A stretch of DNA of 33,704 nucleotides from an uncultured Prevotella sp. (GCA_946998205.1 CAMPYJ010000028.1:1-33704); one strand, 5' to 3'; positions 17,604 to 26,381 are shown, counted from the first letter of the stretch. Notes: a model not told the origin generated them from the letters alone. A program made the numbers and translations.

Positions 17604-18767
17604 TCAGGGGATGTACACATAGGTGAGCATGGCTCGCTTGATGTTGCGCATGGTGAATGCCGGCAGTATGATGAAGACGCACAGTGCCAGTAGGTTGACC
17701 CATGCGTCTGTCAGCGGAAAGCCGTTGAAGATGCACTGCTGGTAAATCATGTAGTAGTGCCTGAGGGGGAAAAGCTGTGCCACCGCCTCGATCATCGGAC
17801 TCATGGAGAACACCGGGTATGTGGCGCCGCTGGCCGTGAAGCCCAGCATGGCCCAGAGCGAGCATACGCTCATGGACATGCGCAGTGAGGGTATCAGGCC
17901 GAAAGCGAAGATGCCGAAGCCTTGTCCGGCAAGCACCGTGAGCAGTCCGAGCAACAGGATGGGAAAGACACCGCCCGGGTGCGGGAATCCCAGCACATGG
18001 TAGATGTAGAACTCAAAGGCGTAGAAAACGGTTAGGAAGATGATGGTTTGCGGAAGCATCTTTCCCGCCATGGCCACGAAGATGTTGTTGTCGGCCATGG
18101 ACAGCCATTTTCTCGACTCCTTGAACTTGAGTTCCGTACCGATGGAGTAGGCGGAGATGAGGAAGATGAAGATGAGCAGCACTCCCGGAATCATGGTCGT
18201 GGAGAGGTAAACGTCGTAGTTGGCCAATGGGTTGTTAATCATGTGCAGGTCTATGGCGATGGGCTGCAGGAACGTTCTAATCTCGTCATTGGTCTTCCCC
18301 ATGGCCGACAGTTTGGCGTAGGCGACACCTGCCGAACCGAGCGCCGCGATGGTTTTCAGGTCTTTGTACAGCGTGGAGCCAGCCACGATGGACACGCTGC
18401 TGTAATAGAAAGATATTTTTGGCCGACGCGCGGCGGCCAAGCCGTCAGTGGTGCCTTTCGGAATGAGCAGGAAGGCGTAGATCTCGTTGCGTTGTATTGC
18501 CTGTCGTGCTTCGTTCACGTTGGGGTAGTGTGCCGCGACGCGGCTCGTCTGGTAGGAGTCAAGATTACGAATCAGCTTGCGCGAGGTGGCCGTGTTGTCC
18601 TGGTCAACCACGCCGACGGGCATCTTCACGGGTTGGCCATCATTCATCAAGGATGTAAAAAAGAAGATGACCAGGATGGGGAATATCACCATGCAGAATC
18701 CGTAGATGGGATTGTGTGCCAATATTCCACATTCGCGACAGGCAATCTGTATAATTTTCTTTATCAT
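17604..18767 (-). CDS. ABC-2 type transporter permease (first of pair)
   Basis: This 387-residue membrane protein has a first segment at about 21-40, a periplasmic domain containing MPVGVVDQDNTATSRKLIRNLD and QRNEIYAFLLIP, and five C-terminal segments (about 190-385). It is the partner of the permease encoded downstream. The MITE at 18772-18964 lies four bases upstream of its ATG, the four bases being the GTAA target copy. The element therefore replaced the original ribosome-binding region and any overlap with the HlyD gene. Translation must start from sequence supplied by the MITE end. The gene frame is intact, so expression may continue by read-through. Confidence 0.87.
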   Translation of the reverse strand: MIKKIIQIACRECGILAHNPIYGFCMVIFPILVIFFFTSLMNDGQPVKMPVGVVDQDNTATSRKLIRNLDSYQTSRVAAHYPNVNEARQAIQRNEIYAFLLIPKGTTDGLAAARRPKISFYYSSVSIVAGSTLYKDLKTIAALGSAGVAYAKLSAMGKTNDEIRTFLQPIAIDLHMINNPLANYDVYLSTTMIPGVLLIFIFLISAYSIGTELKFKESRKWLSMADNNIFVAMAGKMLPQTIIFLTVFYAFEFYIYHVLGFPHPGGVFPILLLGLLTVLAGQGFGIFAFGLIPSLRMSMSVCSLWAMLGFTASGATYPVFSMSPMIEAVAQLFPLRHYYMIYQQCIFNGFPLTDAWVNLLALCVFIILPAFTMRNIKRAMLTYVYIP

Positions 18768-18771
18768 GTAA

Positions 18772-18964
18772 GGCTGGTTCTATAAATTAGCTTTGTTAGA
18801 TTTTGAGCTTATTTTTGAGGTCAAAATGCAAGAGAGTGAAGGAGTGTAGCGAGCTACACGACTGAACGAACTTACATTTTGAACCAAAAAGAAGCCAAAA
18901 GATAACAAAACGTATTTCATAAACATTTAATGACTATGTGCGGTGGTAATTTATAGAACCAGCC
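18772..18964 (-). mobile_element. MITE (copy B), 193 bp, inside the efflux operon
   Basis: Termini GGCTGGTTCTATAAATTA (18772-18789) and its complement (18947-18964) are perfect. GTAA flanks both sides (18768-18771 and 18965-18968), giving a 4-bp target duplication. The reverse complement equals copy A with one mismatch seen and without the 65-bp unit. The near-identity of A and B implies recent movement or gene conversion. It sits between the HlyD gene and the first permease gene. Confidence 0.93.
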
Positions 18965-19064
18965 GTAACTATGTGATGAATCCTATGTGGATGACCGTCG
19001 TGCCGGAGAGCCATGGGGGGACGCCTTGTTCTCATGATGGCTTGCTTCAGCCGTGAGCAGATGG

Positions 19065-19087
19065 AATAAAACACCCGCCGGAGGGTG
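19065..19087 (-). terminator. Hairpin with T-run after the HlyD gene
   Basis: CACCC (19072-19076) and GGGTG (19083-19087) enclose a 6-base loop, and on the minus strand TTTTATT follows. It lies 10 bp after the HlyD stop codon and before the MITE and the two permease genes. It would end or weaken transcription inside what otherwise looks like one operon. The stem is short, so read-through is likely. Confidence 0.55.
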
Positions 19088-19096
19088 ATGCCAGGC

Positions 19097-20086
19097 TCAC
19101 GATTCTCGGATGATGAGCGACATACCCGGACGCAGCCCCTCGAATTTACGGGTCGGGCGCGCTTTCACCTCGAACGTCTTCAAGTCGTATTGGCCGTTGG
19201 TCTTGGTGGCTTTCCACACGGCGTACGACCCCTCGTCCTTGATGTAGAACACCTTCATATTGATTTCTTTGTTGAATGCCGGTGCGTATGCCTTGAACGT
19301 GTCACCCACCTTCATGCCTTTTAGCTGGTCTTCGCGTACGTTGAAAGTGCCCCAAAGGTCTTTCATCACCGAGATGCTCATGATGGGTGAGCCGGCTCCC
19401 ACCAGTTCGCCTTCCCTTGGATACACGCTGCTGACCTCGCCCTCTACGTTTGACACCTGTACGGTTTCCCTCAGCAGCGACTTAACCACGTCGGCGACTC
19501 CCTCGGCAGCCTGTGCCTGTTTCCTCGCGGCGCGTCTCTCTTCTTCCCGGGCACCGTTCTTGGCCATGTCATACTGGCTCTTGGCAGCCTTCACTTGTGC
19601 CTCGCGGGCCTTGTATCCGGCAAAGGCCTCGTCGCGCTTTTGCGCGCTCATCACCCCTTGGTCGTAAAGGTTTTGCACGCGTTGGTACGACTTCTGTGCG
19701 ATGTCTGCCGCCGCTAAAGCCTGTTGCCACAATTGGTACGCCCCTTGTATCTGCTCTTTCCTGGCTCCGTGGTCTGCCATGTCGCTCATGGCGGCGGCGG
19801 CCTGTTGCTGGGCCACGGCGGCTGTCTCCTGCGCGTTTACCTCGGGAGCCGCGAGGATGGCCAGCGTGTCGCCCACCCGTACATAATCGCCCTCTTTGAC
19901 CCTTAGCTCCAGGATGCGGCCGGGCAGTTTGCTTGACACGCGGTATTCTGACACTTCAACCTCGCCTTGAACGACCTCGTGTCTCTTTCCCAAAGTGAAA
20001 AAACCGATGATGGCCACTATGATGACAACTGCGGCGAATCCGATGACCGCCAGTAAAATGTTGTTATGTTGTGATTTTGCCGACAT
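19097..20086 (-). CDS. HlyD / membrane-fusion efflux adaptor
   Basis: A protein of 329 residues when started at ATG 20086, four bases after the TolC stop. A longer frame from 20110 has no ATG and overlaps tolC. It has an N-terminal membrane anchor (about residues 12-32), a biotinyl-lipoyl-like half motif (PGRILELRVKEGDYVRVGDTLAIL), a long helical coiled coil rich in Ala, Gln and Lys (about 85-200), and the second lipoyl half (VSSVYPREGELVGAGSPI) with beta-barrel domains after it. This is the periplasmic adaptor that joins an inner-membrane exporter to TolC. It resembles the YhiI/EmrA branch. The operon is coiled-coil protein, TolC, adaptor, then permeases. Confidence 0.92.
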   Translation of the reverse strand: MSAKSQHNNILLAVIGFAAVVIIVAIIGFFTLGKRHEVVQGEVEVSEYRVSSKLPGRILELRVKEGDYVRVGDTLAILAAPEVNAQETAAVAQQQAAAAMSDMADHGARKEQIQGAYQLWQQALAAADIAQKSYQRVQNLYDQGVMSAQKRDEAFAGYKAREAQVKAAKSQYDMAKNGAREEERRAARKQAQAAEGVADVVKSLLRETVQVSNVEGEVSSVYPREGELVGAGSPIMSISVMKDLWGTFNVREDQLKGMKVGDTFKAYAPAFNKEINMKVFYIKDEGSYAVWKATKTNGQYDLKTFEVKARPTRKFEGLRPGMSLIIRES

Positions 20087-20090
20087 GATG

Positions 20091-21581
20091 TTATTGTTGT
20101 AAGATGCCAAGCGCCTTGCTGAGGTTTACTTGGGCTAATTTAACTTCTACTTCTGCTTCTATTTTTTGGGTTTGGGCTTTCTGCCAGGCTGTCTGCGCCG
20201 CCATGACGTCCGTCGATTCTATGACCCCCTCCTTGAATCCTAAGTTGGCGCTGCGCAGGTTCTCTTCGGCGCTCGCGACGCTTTTCATGGCCATGGACAG
20301 GTTTTTCCCGGCCTCTTTCACCTTGAATCTGCTTTGTGCGATTTGCAGTTCTATCTTTTCACGCGCGTCGCTCATGGTGAGCTCGGCGATGCTGGTGGCC
20401 GTCTTGGCGGCGCGCACTTTGTAGGCACCCTCAAGCCAGTTCCACACAGGTACCTGTACGATTACTCCCACGTTCCACGCTCCGGCGAACTTTCTCTGAA
20501 AGCCGTCGTACATGTTTGGGTTCGAGATGAAATATCCTCCGGCGAGTGCCACGTGCGGCAGATAGGCCGCGCGCGTGAGCCGTGTTTTCTGCCTGCTGAT
20601 GTCGACGGCGTTTTGCAGCAGTCGCAATTCGGGCCGGGTGGTGGCCACGTCAACCGTCCGGCTGGTCTCACGGGCCGTTTCCACGTTCAGCAGTTCGGCG
20701 TTTTCGTCTGCCAGTTGGATGTTCTCGTCCAAGGGCAGGCCGCAGAGCTGGCAGAGCAGCATCTTGGCCAGTGCGACGCCGTTTTCGGCCTGTGTCACCA
20801 GCATGTCGGCCTCGTTCACCTTCACGTCTACCTTCAGGCCGTCCGCGCGCGTGGCCACTCCCTGCTCAATCATCTTGTGGACGTCGGAGCAGAGCTTCTT
20901 GACGAGCTTCTGGTAGCTGTCGGCCAGTTTCTGTTTTTGTCTGAGCGACACCACCAGCCAGTATGCGTTGTCTATGTCGTAGAGGGTGGCTTGCGTGTGG
21001 CGCGACAGGTTGTTGGCGGCCATCCGCTCGCTGATGTCGGCGATGTTGTTGGCTGCGATGATGGCTCCTCCCATGTAGATGGGCTGTTTTACCGTCACCG
21101 CTCCCGCCCATACCTGCCGGGTGTCGGTCTTCAAGGCCTCGTTGATGCCGTTTCCTATGGCGTTTCCGGCTTGGGTGATGGTGCTCCCCAGGTTTCCCAT
21201 CAGCGCGCCCAGCTGCAGCGCCGTCTGCGGGCTGATTGTCCCTTGCCGTACCAGTGCGCCTACCATGGAGGTCACGCTGGTACCCAGGCCGTTGCTGACG
21301 CTGGTGCCGAGGTTGGCGAGCTCGGCTTTCTTTTGGTTGCTGAGCAGTGAGATTTCCTTGCTTACGAATTCGTATCCGCCTGTCGCGTCGATTCTCGGCA
21401 GGTATTTCGTCCTCATGGATTTCCGCATGTTCCTGGCCACGTCTTGTTGGAGCTTGGCTACGTTCAGCTGCTTGTTGTTGCGTAAGGCCATGGCCCTGCA
21501 ACTGTCAAGCGACAGCGTTGTCTGCGCGTGAGCAGGCAGCAGCGTGCCCATCAGAACGAATATGGTATAAAGTCTGTTCAT
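20091..21581 (-). CDS. TolC-family outer-membrane efflux protein
   Basis: This 496-residue protein has a cleavable signal peptide (MNRLYTIFVLMGTLLPAHA, cleavage near residue 20) and the two tandem outer-membrane efflux repeats of the family, each rich in long alpha-helices with Ala, Gln, Leu and Asn (about 25-260 and 290-490). The insert near residues 90-150 (repeated VSNGLGTSVTSMVGALV and GNLGSTITQAGNAIGNG) is longer and more glycine-rich than in classical TolC. Trimers form the outer-membrane channel and periplasmic tunnel. It is encoded 18 bp after the coiled-coil protein and four bases before the HlyD start, so these three are tightly coupled. Confidence 0.93.
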   Translation of the reverse strand: MNRLYTIFVLMGTLLPAHAQTTLSLDSCRAMALRNNKQLNVAKLQQDVARNMRKSMRTKYLPRIDATGGYEFVSKEISLLSNQKKAELANLGTSVSNGLGTSVTSMVGALVRQGTISPQTALQLGALMGNLGSTITQAGNAIGNGINEALKTDTRQVWAGAVTVKQPIYMGGAIIAANNIADISERMAANNLSRHTQATLYDIDNAYWLVVSLRQKQKLADSYQKLVKKLCSDVHKMIEQGVATRADGLKVDVKVNEADMLVTQAENGVALAKMLLCQLCGLPLDENIQLADENAELLNVETARETSRTVDVATTRPELRLLQNAVDISRQKTRLTRAAYLPHVALAGGYFISNPNMYDGFQRKFAGAWNVGVIVQVPVWNWLEGAYKVRAAKTATSIAELTMSDAREKIELQIAQSRFKVKEAGKNLSMAMKSVASAEENLRSANLGFKEGVIESTDVMAAQTAWQKAQTQKIEAEVEVKLAQVNLSKALGILQQ

Positions 21582-21599
21582 CTCCGATTATCTCAACTT

Positions 21600-22472
21600 C
21601 TAATCAAAAGTAAAACTTCGTGATCCTATCATGTTGCCATCTGCAAAGATGCTTACCTGATATGTGCCGGGCACCATGGCCTGGTCTATGTTCCAGTATA
21701 CCGTGACGTTGGTTTGCTTGCCGCCGTATTCCACGGTTTTTTTCGCAGTAGCCTGCAAATTCTTGTTCTCGTATGGGAAAGTACCGGCTCCGCCCAGCAC
21801 GGTTCCCGTTGGTGAAGTGATGCGCACATACAGCGTACGCGTGCCGTTGGTGGCGGTGACGTTTTTCGCGATGCTGAAATCCACCTGCAGGGTCTTGGCC
21901 TTCTTCATCCGCCGGGTTGCCTTGCCCCGCTTGTCGCGGAATGACAGGTTTATGTCGATGGCGTCCAGCTGCGCGGCGATGGCCACTTTCTCAGACAGGC
22001 TTGCCTTTTCGGTGTTCAGCCCCTCTATCTGCCGGCTGGCGGCCTCGTATTCTCCCTTGATGCGGGTGTTTTCCTTGGTCAGGTTTTTGTTCAGGCGGTT
22101 CAGCGAGTCGATTTCCAGCACATAGCTGCGCAGCACGGCGCGCACGGTGCCCAGTTCTTTCTTCAGCCGGGCAATCTCGCGGGCGTCGTCGCTCTTTACT
22201 CGCTTCAGTTCGTTCAAGAGCCGCTCGGTCTTTTCCTGTTCTTTGGTGAGCTGGGAGACAATGGAATCGTTGCTGATTTGTGTCTTCATCTCACTATATT
22301 GATCGGCAAATCGCCGGTATTCGTTTTCCATTTCCTGCTTGTCCAGCTCGGCCAGCTCTTGCATCTCCTTGTTCTGCCGTTGCTGCCGGCTCAGGTTGTA
22401 GGCAAGGTACGCGATGCCCGCGATGAGCAAGATGATGAAAACGACTATCGGAATGACTACCTTTTTCTTCAT
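21600..22472 (-). CDS. Membrane-anchored coiled-coil protein with C-terminal beta domain
   Basis: This 290-residue protein is not assigned to a named family. It has a basic MKKK start and one membrane segment (about 5-27), then a long charged coiled coil (about 30-165, including LTKEQEKTERLLNELKRVKS and a second helix rich in Leu, Asn and Lys). A C-terminal domain of about 120 residues (170-290) looks like a beta sandwich with strands such as TLYVRITSPTGTVLGG and ending in GSRSFTFD. It is the first gene of the efflux operon, directly behind the promoter at 22497-22526 and 18 bp before tolC. The topology predicts a periplasmic rod and head, so an accessory role in the efflux complex is possible. 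Confidence 0.7.
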   Translation of the reverse strand: MKKKVVIPIVVFIILLIAGIAYLAYNLSRQQRQNKEMQELAELDKQEMENEYRRFADQYSEMKTQISNDSIVSQLTKEQEKTERLLNELKRVKSDDAREIARLKKELGTVRAVLRSYVLEIDSLNRLNKNLTKENTRIKGEYEAASRQIEGLNTEKASLSEKVAIAAQLDAIDINLSFRDKRGKATRRMKKAKTLQVDFSIAKNVTATNGTRTLYVRITSPTGTVLGGAGTFPYENKNLQATAKKTVEYGGKQTNVTVYWNIDQAMVPGTYQVSIFADGNMIGSRSFTFD

Positions 22473-22496
22473 AGGTAAACTTGATTAATGTTGATG

Positions 22497-22526
22497 CAAA
22501 TTTACATATTTATTCTTAAATTGCAA
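22497..22526 (-). promoter_or_regulatory. Bacteroidetes-type promoter of the efflux operon
   Basis: On the minus strand TTG (complement of 22524-22526), a 19-bp spacer and TAAATTTG (complement of 22497-22504) match the consensus. The predicted start near 22491 leaves a leader of about 19 nt before the ATG at 22472. No TetR- or MarR-type operator palindrome and no regulator gene is evident beside it. Confidence 0.75.
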
Positions 22527-23272
22527 AATAAAAGCAAAACGCGAGGTTGCATTCCACTCGTTTTTAATGTTTTTTGAGACTAATTAGCTTTGTTAATAGG
22601 GCGGTTCTGATGGCTTGCGTCTCGTGCTTTTCATCGTCAGCGGTGGTTCGTTCGCCGCCGCGCAAGTGCGCGCGTTGGTGGACGGGTGGCGTGCTGACGT
22701 CTTTCGCCGCTGTGTCTGCGCTGAGGGGCCGTATGTGGATTTGTAAGGTATTTTCATCGTTTTATGCCCTTGAAACGCCACTTGTAAACTTCTCATCTGG
22801 AAAAAACCGACTGGCGTGGCGGATATGTGCCGGCTGCGGTTTGGGATGAAAATCCGATTTTTCACGCTGAAACGCCTGCTTCGTGTGTCCTGACGCCCGC
22901 TTTTGTCTCGCCATCTGCATGCTTCGGCGTGCCGAAAGCATGCATGCAGTGCGCCAACAGCATGCCTTTTGCCGCCTGAAAGCCATGCTTTTGGCATTGA
23001 AAACCGTAAGTGAAGCGGCGTTGTGGCGTGCGTGCACTCGTAAGTGGTTGTGTCGTAATGATATACGAAAGTGTCTCATGCTTGCCGTATTTGCCGGCAA
23101 TGGTAGCTCCGTTTGCGAAAACGTCCTGGATTTGGAGGTGCGTTGTCAAGAAAAATCACGTATGCGCGTCGGCTTGATTTTGGCCCGTCCAACATTGCGG
23201 ATGATTTTTTTTACTAAAAAGTACAACTTTACATATATTTTATTACCTTTACGGCCTGAAAATTGTTTTACT
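22527..23272. other. Long non-coding region with MITE debris and a GCATGC hairpin
   Basis: About 745 bp without a recognised gene, although several frames are open by chance because of GC content. TAATTAGCTTTGTTA (22581-22595) and GGGCGGTTCT (22599-22608) look like interior and terminal pieces of the MITE family. GCATGCTTCGGC (22917-22928) and GCCGAAAGCATGC (22931-22943) form a strong hairpin with a two-base loop and one bulge. GCATGC recurs beside it. A weak -7-like box TACCTTTA (23245-23252) lies about 20 bp before the DUF4492 start but has no TTG partner. Confidence 0.4.
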
Positions 23273-23497
23273 ATGAATAAGAACAGCTTTATTTACCGGA
23301 CGTTTGATTTGTACTATGACGGTTTCAAGCACATGACCATAGGCAAGACGCTGTGGGTTGTCATCCTGATAAAACTCTTCATCATGTTCGCCATTCTGAA
23401 GGCGTTCTTCTTTCCTGACTTCATCAGGCAGAAAGCTCAGAAGGGAAAGGAAGCTGATTTCGTGTCCACCGAGATGATTAAACGTAACATTCATTAA
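23273..23497 (+). CDS. DUF4492 small membrane protein of the cytochrome bd operon
   Basis: This 74-residue protein starts at ATG 23273. The longer frame beginning at 22883 is not supported, because its upstream part lies in non-coding DNA. It has a single hydrophobic segment (about residues 25-48, from GKTLWVVILIKLFIMFAIL) flanked by charged ends, and DUF4492 hallmarks such as FDLYYDGFKHMTIGK. DUF4492 genes are typically found directly before cydA in Bacteroidetes, as here (12 bp gap). An assembly or accessory-subunit role, comparable in size to CydX, is plausible but not shown. Confidence 0.85.
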   Translation: MNKNSFIYRTFDLYYDGFKHMTIGKTLWVVILIKLFIMFAILKAFFFPDFIRQKAQKGKEADFVSTEMIKRNIH

Positions 23498-23509
23498 ATA
23501 CATTACATT

Positions 23510-25072
23510 ATGCACCATCTGTTATTAGACATTTCGGCACAGACGATTGACTGGTCGCGTGCCCAATTTGCTTTGACAGCCATTTATCACTGGCTTTTTG
23601 TTCCATTGACGCTGGGTCTTGCCGTCGTCATGGGAATCATGGAAACTTGCTACTATCGCACCCGCAAGCCTTTTTGGAGGGACGCGGCTCGTTTTTGGCA
23701 AAAGCTGTTTGGCATCAACTTCGCCATGGGCGTGGCCACGGGCATCATCTTGGAATTTGAATTTGGCACCAACTGGAGCAACTACTCGTGGTTCGTGGGC
23801 GACATCTTCGGCGCTCCGCTGGCCGTCGAGGGCATCATCGCGTTCTTCATGGAGTCTACCTTCGTGGCTGTGATGTTCTTTGGATGGAAGAAGGTGTCGC
23901 CCGGTTTCCACCTTGCTTCTACATGGCTCACGGGGTTGGGGGCCACCATCTCGGCATGGTGGATTTTGGTAGCTAACGCTTGGATGCAGCTGCCCGTTGG
24001 CCAGGAGTTTAATCCCGACACCATGCGCTTTGAGATGAACTCGTTCTTAGACGTGGCCTTGTCGCCCTTTGCCGTTGACAAGTTCTGTCATACCGTGACC
24101 TCGTCATGGATTATCGGGGCCGTGTTCACCGTAGCCGTAAGCAGTTGGTACTTACTCAAGAAGCGTGAGTGCAAGTTGGCCGTGGAGAGCATGAAGATAG
24201 GTAGCATCTTTGGTTTGGCTGCTGTGGTGTTGACGTCGTTCAACGGTCACAGCTCAGCCATTGAGGTCGGCAAGGTTCAGCCAATGAAACTGGCCTCGAT
24301 GGAAGCTCTTTACAACGGTGGATATGCGCAGGGGTTGACGCTCTTTGCCGCCGTCAATCCGTTCAGGCAGCCCGATTACGCCCATCAGCCTGAGCCTCCG
24401 GTGAAGATGGCCGTGCCTTATGGCTTGTCATTATTGGCCTCGCCAGACGCCAGCGGGTATGTGGCCGGCGTGAATGACATTCTCAACGGCTACACCAAGC
24501 CTGACGGGACGAAGGTGATGTCGGTAGCCGAAAAAATGAAACGGGGCAGAATGGCCATCGCGGCGCTGCAGGATTATCGCTCAGGTAAGAAGGATGAGGC
24601 CACCAAGCAGATTTTGAAAGACAACATGACTTATTTTGGTTATGGCTATGTAAAATCACCCCACCAAGTTGTTCCGTTTATTCCAGTGAACTTCTGGGCA
24701 TTCAGAGTGATGGTTGGCATCGGCATGTTGTTGATTTTGTTCTTTATCTGTTCGCTGTTCTTCGTTTACAAGAAAGACATCATCAAACATCGCTGGTTGT
24801 TGATTTCGGGCATCGTGCTGTTGCCATGCGCTTACCTGGCCTCTGAATCAGGCTGGCTCGTGGCAGAGCTTGGCCGTCAACCCTGGACCATCCAGGACAT
24901 GTTGCCGACGTGGGTTGCTGTGTCTGACATTAAACCGGGTTCGGTTATTGTCACCTTCTTTATATTCTTGATTCTCTTCACCGCCATGTTGGCTGTTGAG
25001 ATTAACATTCTTTGCAAGGCTATTAAGAAAGGTCCTGAGAATAGTGAAGTGTCAAATCAGGTTGAATTATAA
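23510..25072 (+). CDS. cydA: Cytochrome bd ubiquinol oxidase subunit I (CydA)
   Basis: This 520-residue inner-membrane subunit has about nine helices. The haem ligands are recognisable: H27 in IYHWLFVPLTLG, H194 in DKFCHTVTSSW and M401 in FWAFRVMVG. The conserved glutamate E107 lies in AVEGIIAFFMEST, and the GWLVAELGRQPW block lies near 446-457. The quinol-binding loop (about 253-390) is of the short type, without the large C-terminal insertion of Escherichia coli CydA. The enzyme oxidises quinol and reduces oxygen to water with high affinity, fitting microaerobic growth or oxygen detoxification in an anaerobe. It lies between DUF4492 (12 bp) and cydB (17 bp) in one operon. Confidence 0.97.
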   Translation: MHHLLLDISAQTIDWSRAQFALTAIYHWLFVPLTLGLAVVMGIMETCYYRTRKPFWRDAARFWQKLFGINFAMGVATGIILEFEFGTNWSNYSWFVGDIFGAPLAVEGIIAFFMESTFVAVMFFGWKKVSPGFHLASTWLTGLGATISAWWILVANAWMQLPVGQEFNPDTMRFEMNSFLDVALSPFAVDKFCHTVTSSWIIGAVFTVAVSSWYLLKKRECKLAVESMKIGSIFGLAAVVLTSFNGHSSAIEVGKVQPMKLASMEALYNGGYAQGLTLFAAVNPFRQPDYAHQPEPPVKMAVPYGLSLLASPDASGYVAGVNDILNGYTKPDGTKVMSVAEKMKRGRMAIAALQDYRSGKKDEATKQILKDNMTYFGYGYVKSPHQVVPFIPVNFWAFRVMVGIGMLLILFFICSLFFVYKKDIIKHRWLLISGIVLLPCAYLASESGWLVAELGRQPWTIQDMLPTWVAVSDIKPGSVIVTFFIFLILFTAMLAVEINILCKAIKKGPENSEVSNQVEL

Positions 25073-25089
25073 ATAAGAAAGGTAATACA

Positions 25090-26235
25090 ATGATTACATA
25101 TAGTTTTTTACAACATTACTGGTGGTTTCTTGTTTCTTTGTTAGGAGCCTTACTGGTATTCTTGATGTTTGTTCAGGGTGCTAACTCTTTGGTGTTCAAC
25201 CTGGGCAAGACCGAGCAGGAACGCAGGATGGTTGTCAACAGTACGGGCCGCAAGTGGGAAACCACCTTCACGACGCTGGTCACCTTTGGCGGCGCCTTCT
25301 TCGCTTCTTTCCCTTTGTTTTACAGTACCAGCTTCGGTGGCGCTTACTGGTTGTGGATGATTATTCTCTTCTCGTTTGTCGTTCAGGCGGTGAGTTATGA
25401 GTTTCAAAACAAGTTGGGAAACATCTTGGGCGTGAAGACTTTCCAATGGTGCTTGGTTGCCAATGGCGTCTTGGGGCCCGTCTTGTTGGGTGGTGCCGTC
25501 GCGACGTTCTTCAACGGTTCCAACTTCTTGGTAGATAAAATCAACATCACCAACGGCATGGCACCGGTGATCAGCAGGTGGGCCAATTACAGTCATGGCT
25601 TGGATGCGTTGCTGGATATATGGAATGTAGTGCTGGGCTTGGCCGTGTTCTTCCTGGCCCGCATATTGGGTTTGCTCTACATCATCAATAACGTGGCTGA
25701 TGAAACGCTGCGCGCCCGCAGCCGTAAGCATCTTATTTACAACACTTGTGCATTCTTGTTGCTGTTCCTTCCGTTCTTGATCAGAACCTTATTGAAGGAT
25801 GGTTTCGCCTATGACTCAGCCACCGGCGTGATTTTCATGGCGCCGATGAAGTATCTGCACAACCTTTTAGACATGTGGTATCTTGCTGTCGTGTTGCTGG
25901 TTGGTGTGGTGTTGCTGCTGTTCGGAATTGTCAAGACCGTTTTGAGTAACACCTATATCAAAGGAATTTGGCCGGCAGGCATCGGTGTAGTCTTGGTTGT
26001 TCTTGTTCTGTTGCTCATCGCTGGTTGGAACGGTACGGCTTATTATCCCTCCAATGCCGACCTGCAGAGTTCACTGACCATCATGAACAGCTGCAGCAGT
26101 GAATTCACCCTGCGCACCATGGCCGTTGTCTCACTCTTCATTCCGTTCGTCCTTGCTTATATCGTTTATGTATGGCATGCCATGGATAGCAAGAAGATTA
26201 CGAAAGAAGAGATTAAACATGGGGATGTTTATTAA
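25090..26235 (+). CDS. cydB: Cytochrome bd ubiquinol oxidase subunit II (CydB)
   Basis: This 381-residue membrane protein has eight or nine hydrophobic segments. The N-terminal helix (YWWFLVSLLGALLVFLMFVQGANSL) has the W...G motif usual for CydB, and conserved aromatic and charged positions follow through TTLVTFGGAFFASFPLFYSTSFGG. It supports haem binding by CydA but supplies few or no haem ligands itself. The start codon follows AAGAAAGGTAATACA, which includes a weak Shine-Dalgarno-like AGG. The gene ends 19 bp before a strong terminator. No cydC or cydD is in the window. Confidence 0.96.
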   Translation: MITYSFLQHYWWFLVSLLGALLVFLMFVQGANSLVFNLGKTEQERRMVVNSTGRKWETTFTTLVTFGGAFFASFPLFYSTSFGGAYWLWMIILFSFVVQAVSYEFQNKLGNILGVKTFQWCLVANGVLGPVLLGGAVATFFNGSNFLVDKINITNGMAPVISRWANYSHGLDALLDIWNVVLGLAVFFLARILGLLYIINNVADETLRARSRKHLIYNTCAFLLLFLPFLIRTLLKDGFAYDSATGVIFMAPMKYLHNLLDMWYLAVVLLVGVVLLLFGIVKTVLSNTYIKGIWPAGIGVVLVVLVLLLIAGWNGTAYYPSNADLQSSLTIMNSCSSEFTLRTMAVVSLFIPFVLAYIVYVWHAMDSKKITKEEIKHGDVY

Positions 26236-26254
26236 GCTTATTAAATTATAAAAG

Positions 26255-26301
26255 AATGTGGCCAAATTCGGTGAGACACTTGAGTTTGGTCACATTTTTT
26301 T
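26255..26301 (+). terminator. Intrinsic terminator of the cyd operon
   Basis: AATGTGGCCAAATTC (26255-26269) and GAGTTTGGTCACATT (26282-26296) form a 15-bp stem with two G-U pairs and a 12-base loop, followed by five T residues. It lies inside the N-terminal extension of the longest nth frame, which supports the later nth start at 26382. Confidence 0.93.
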
Positions 26302-26346
26302 ATCCCATAACCTTGATGCCATGGTGTGTGAAAACGCTTCCAGGGC

Positions 26347-26377
26347 TTGGTGAATTGCGAAATGTTTCGTATTTTTG
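26347..26377 (+). promoter_or_regulatory. Bacteroidetes-type promoter for nth
   Basis: TTG at 26347-26349, a 20-bp spacer and TATTTTTG at 26370-26377. The start codon ATG is at 26382, only five bases after the box. Transcription would begin at or beside the initiation codon, implying a leaderless or nearly leaderless mRNA. Confidence 0.75.
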
Positions 26378-26381
26378 TGAT

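Noticed and set aside
22883..23272. Upstream extension of the DUF4492 frame (longer ORF from 22883)
   Set aside because: The added residues resemble nothing, run through a strong hairpin, and the usual DUF4492 length is met by the ATG at 23273.
26256..26381. N-terminal extension of endonuclease III
   Set aside because: It crosses the cyd terminator and the nth promoter, and endonuclease III homology begins at the ATG at 26382.
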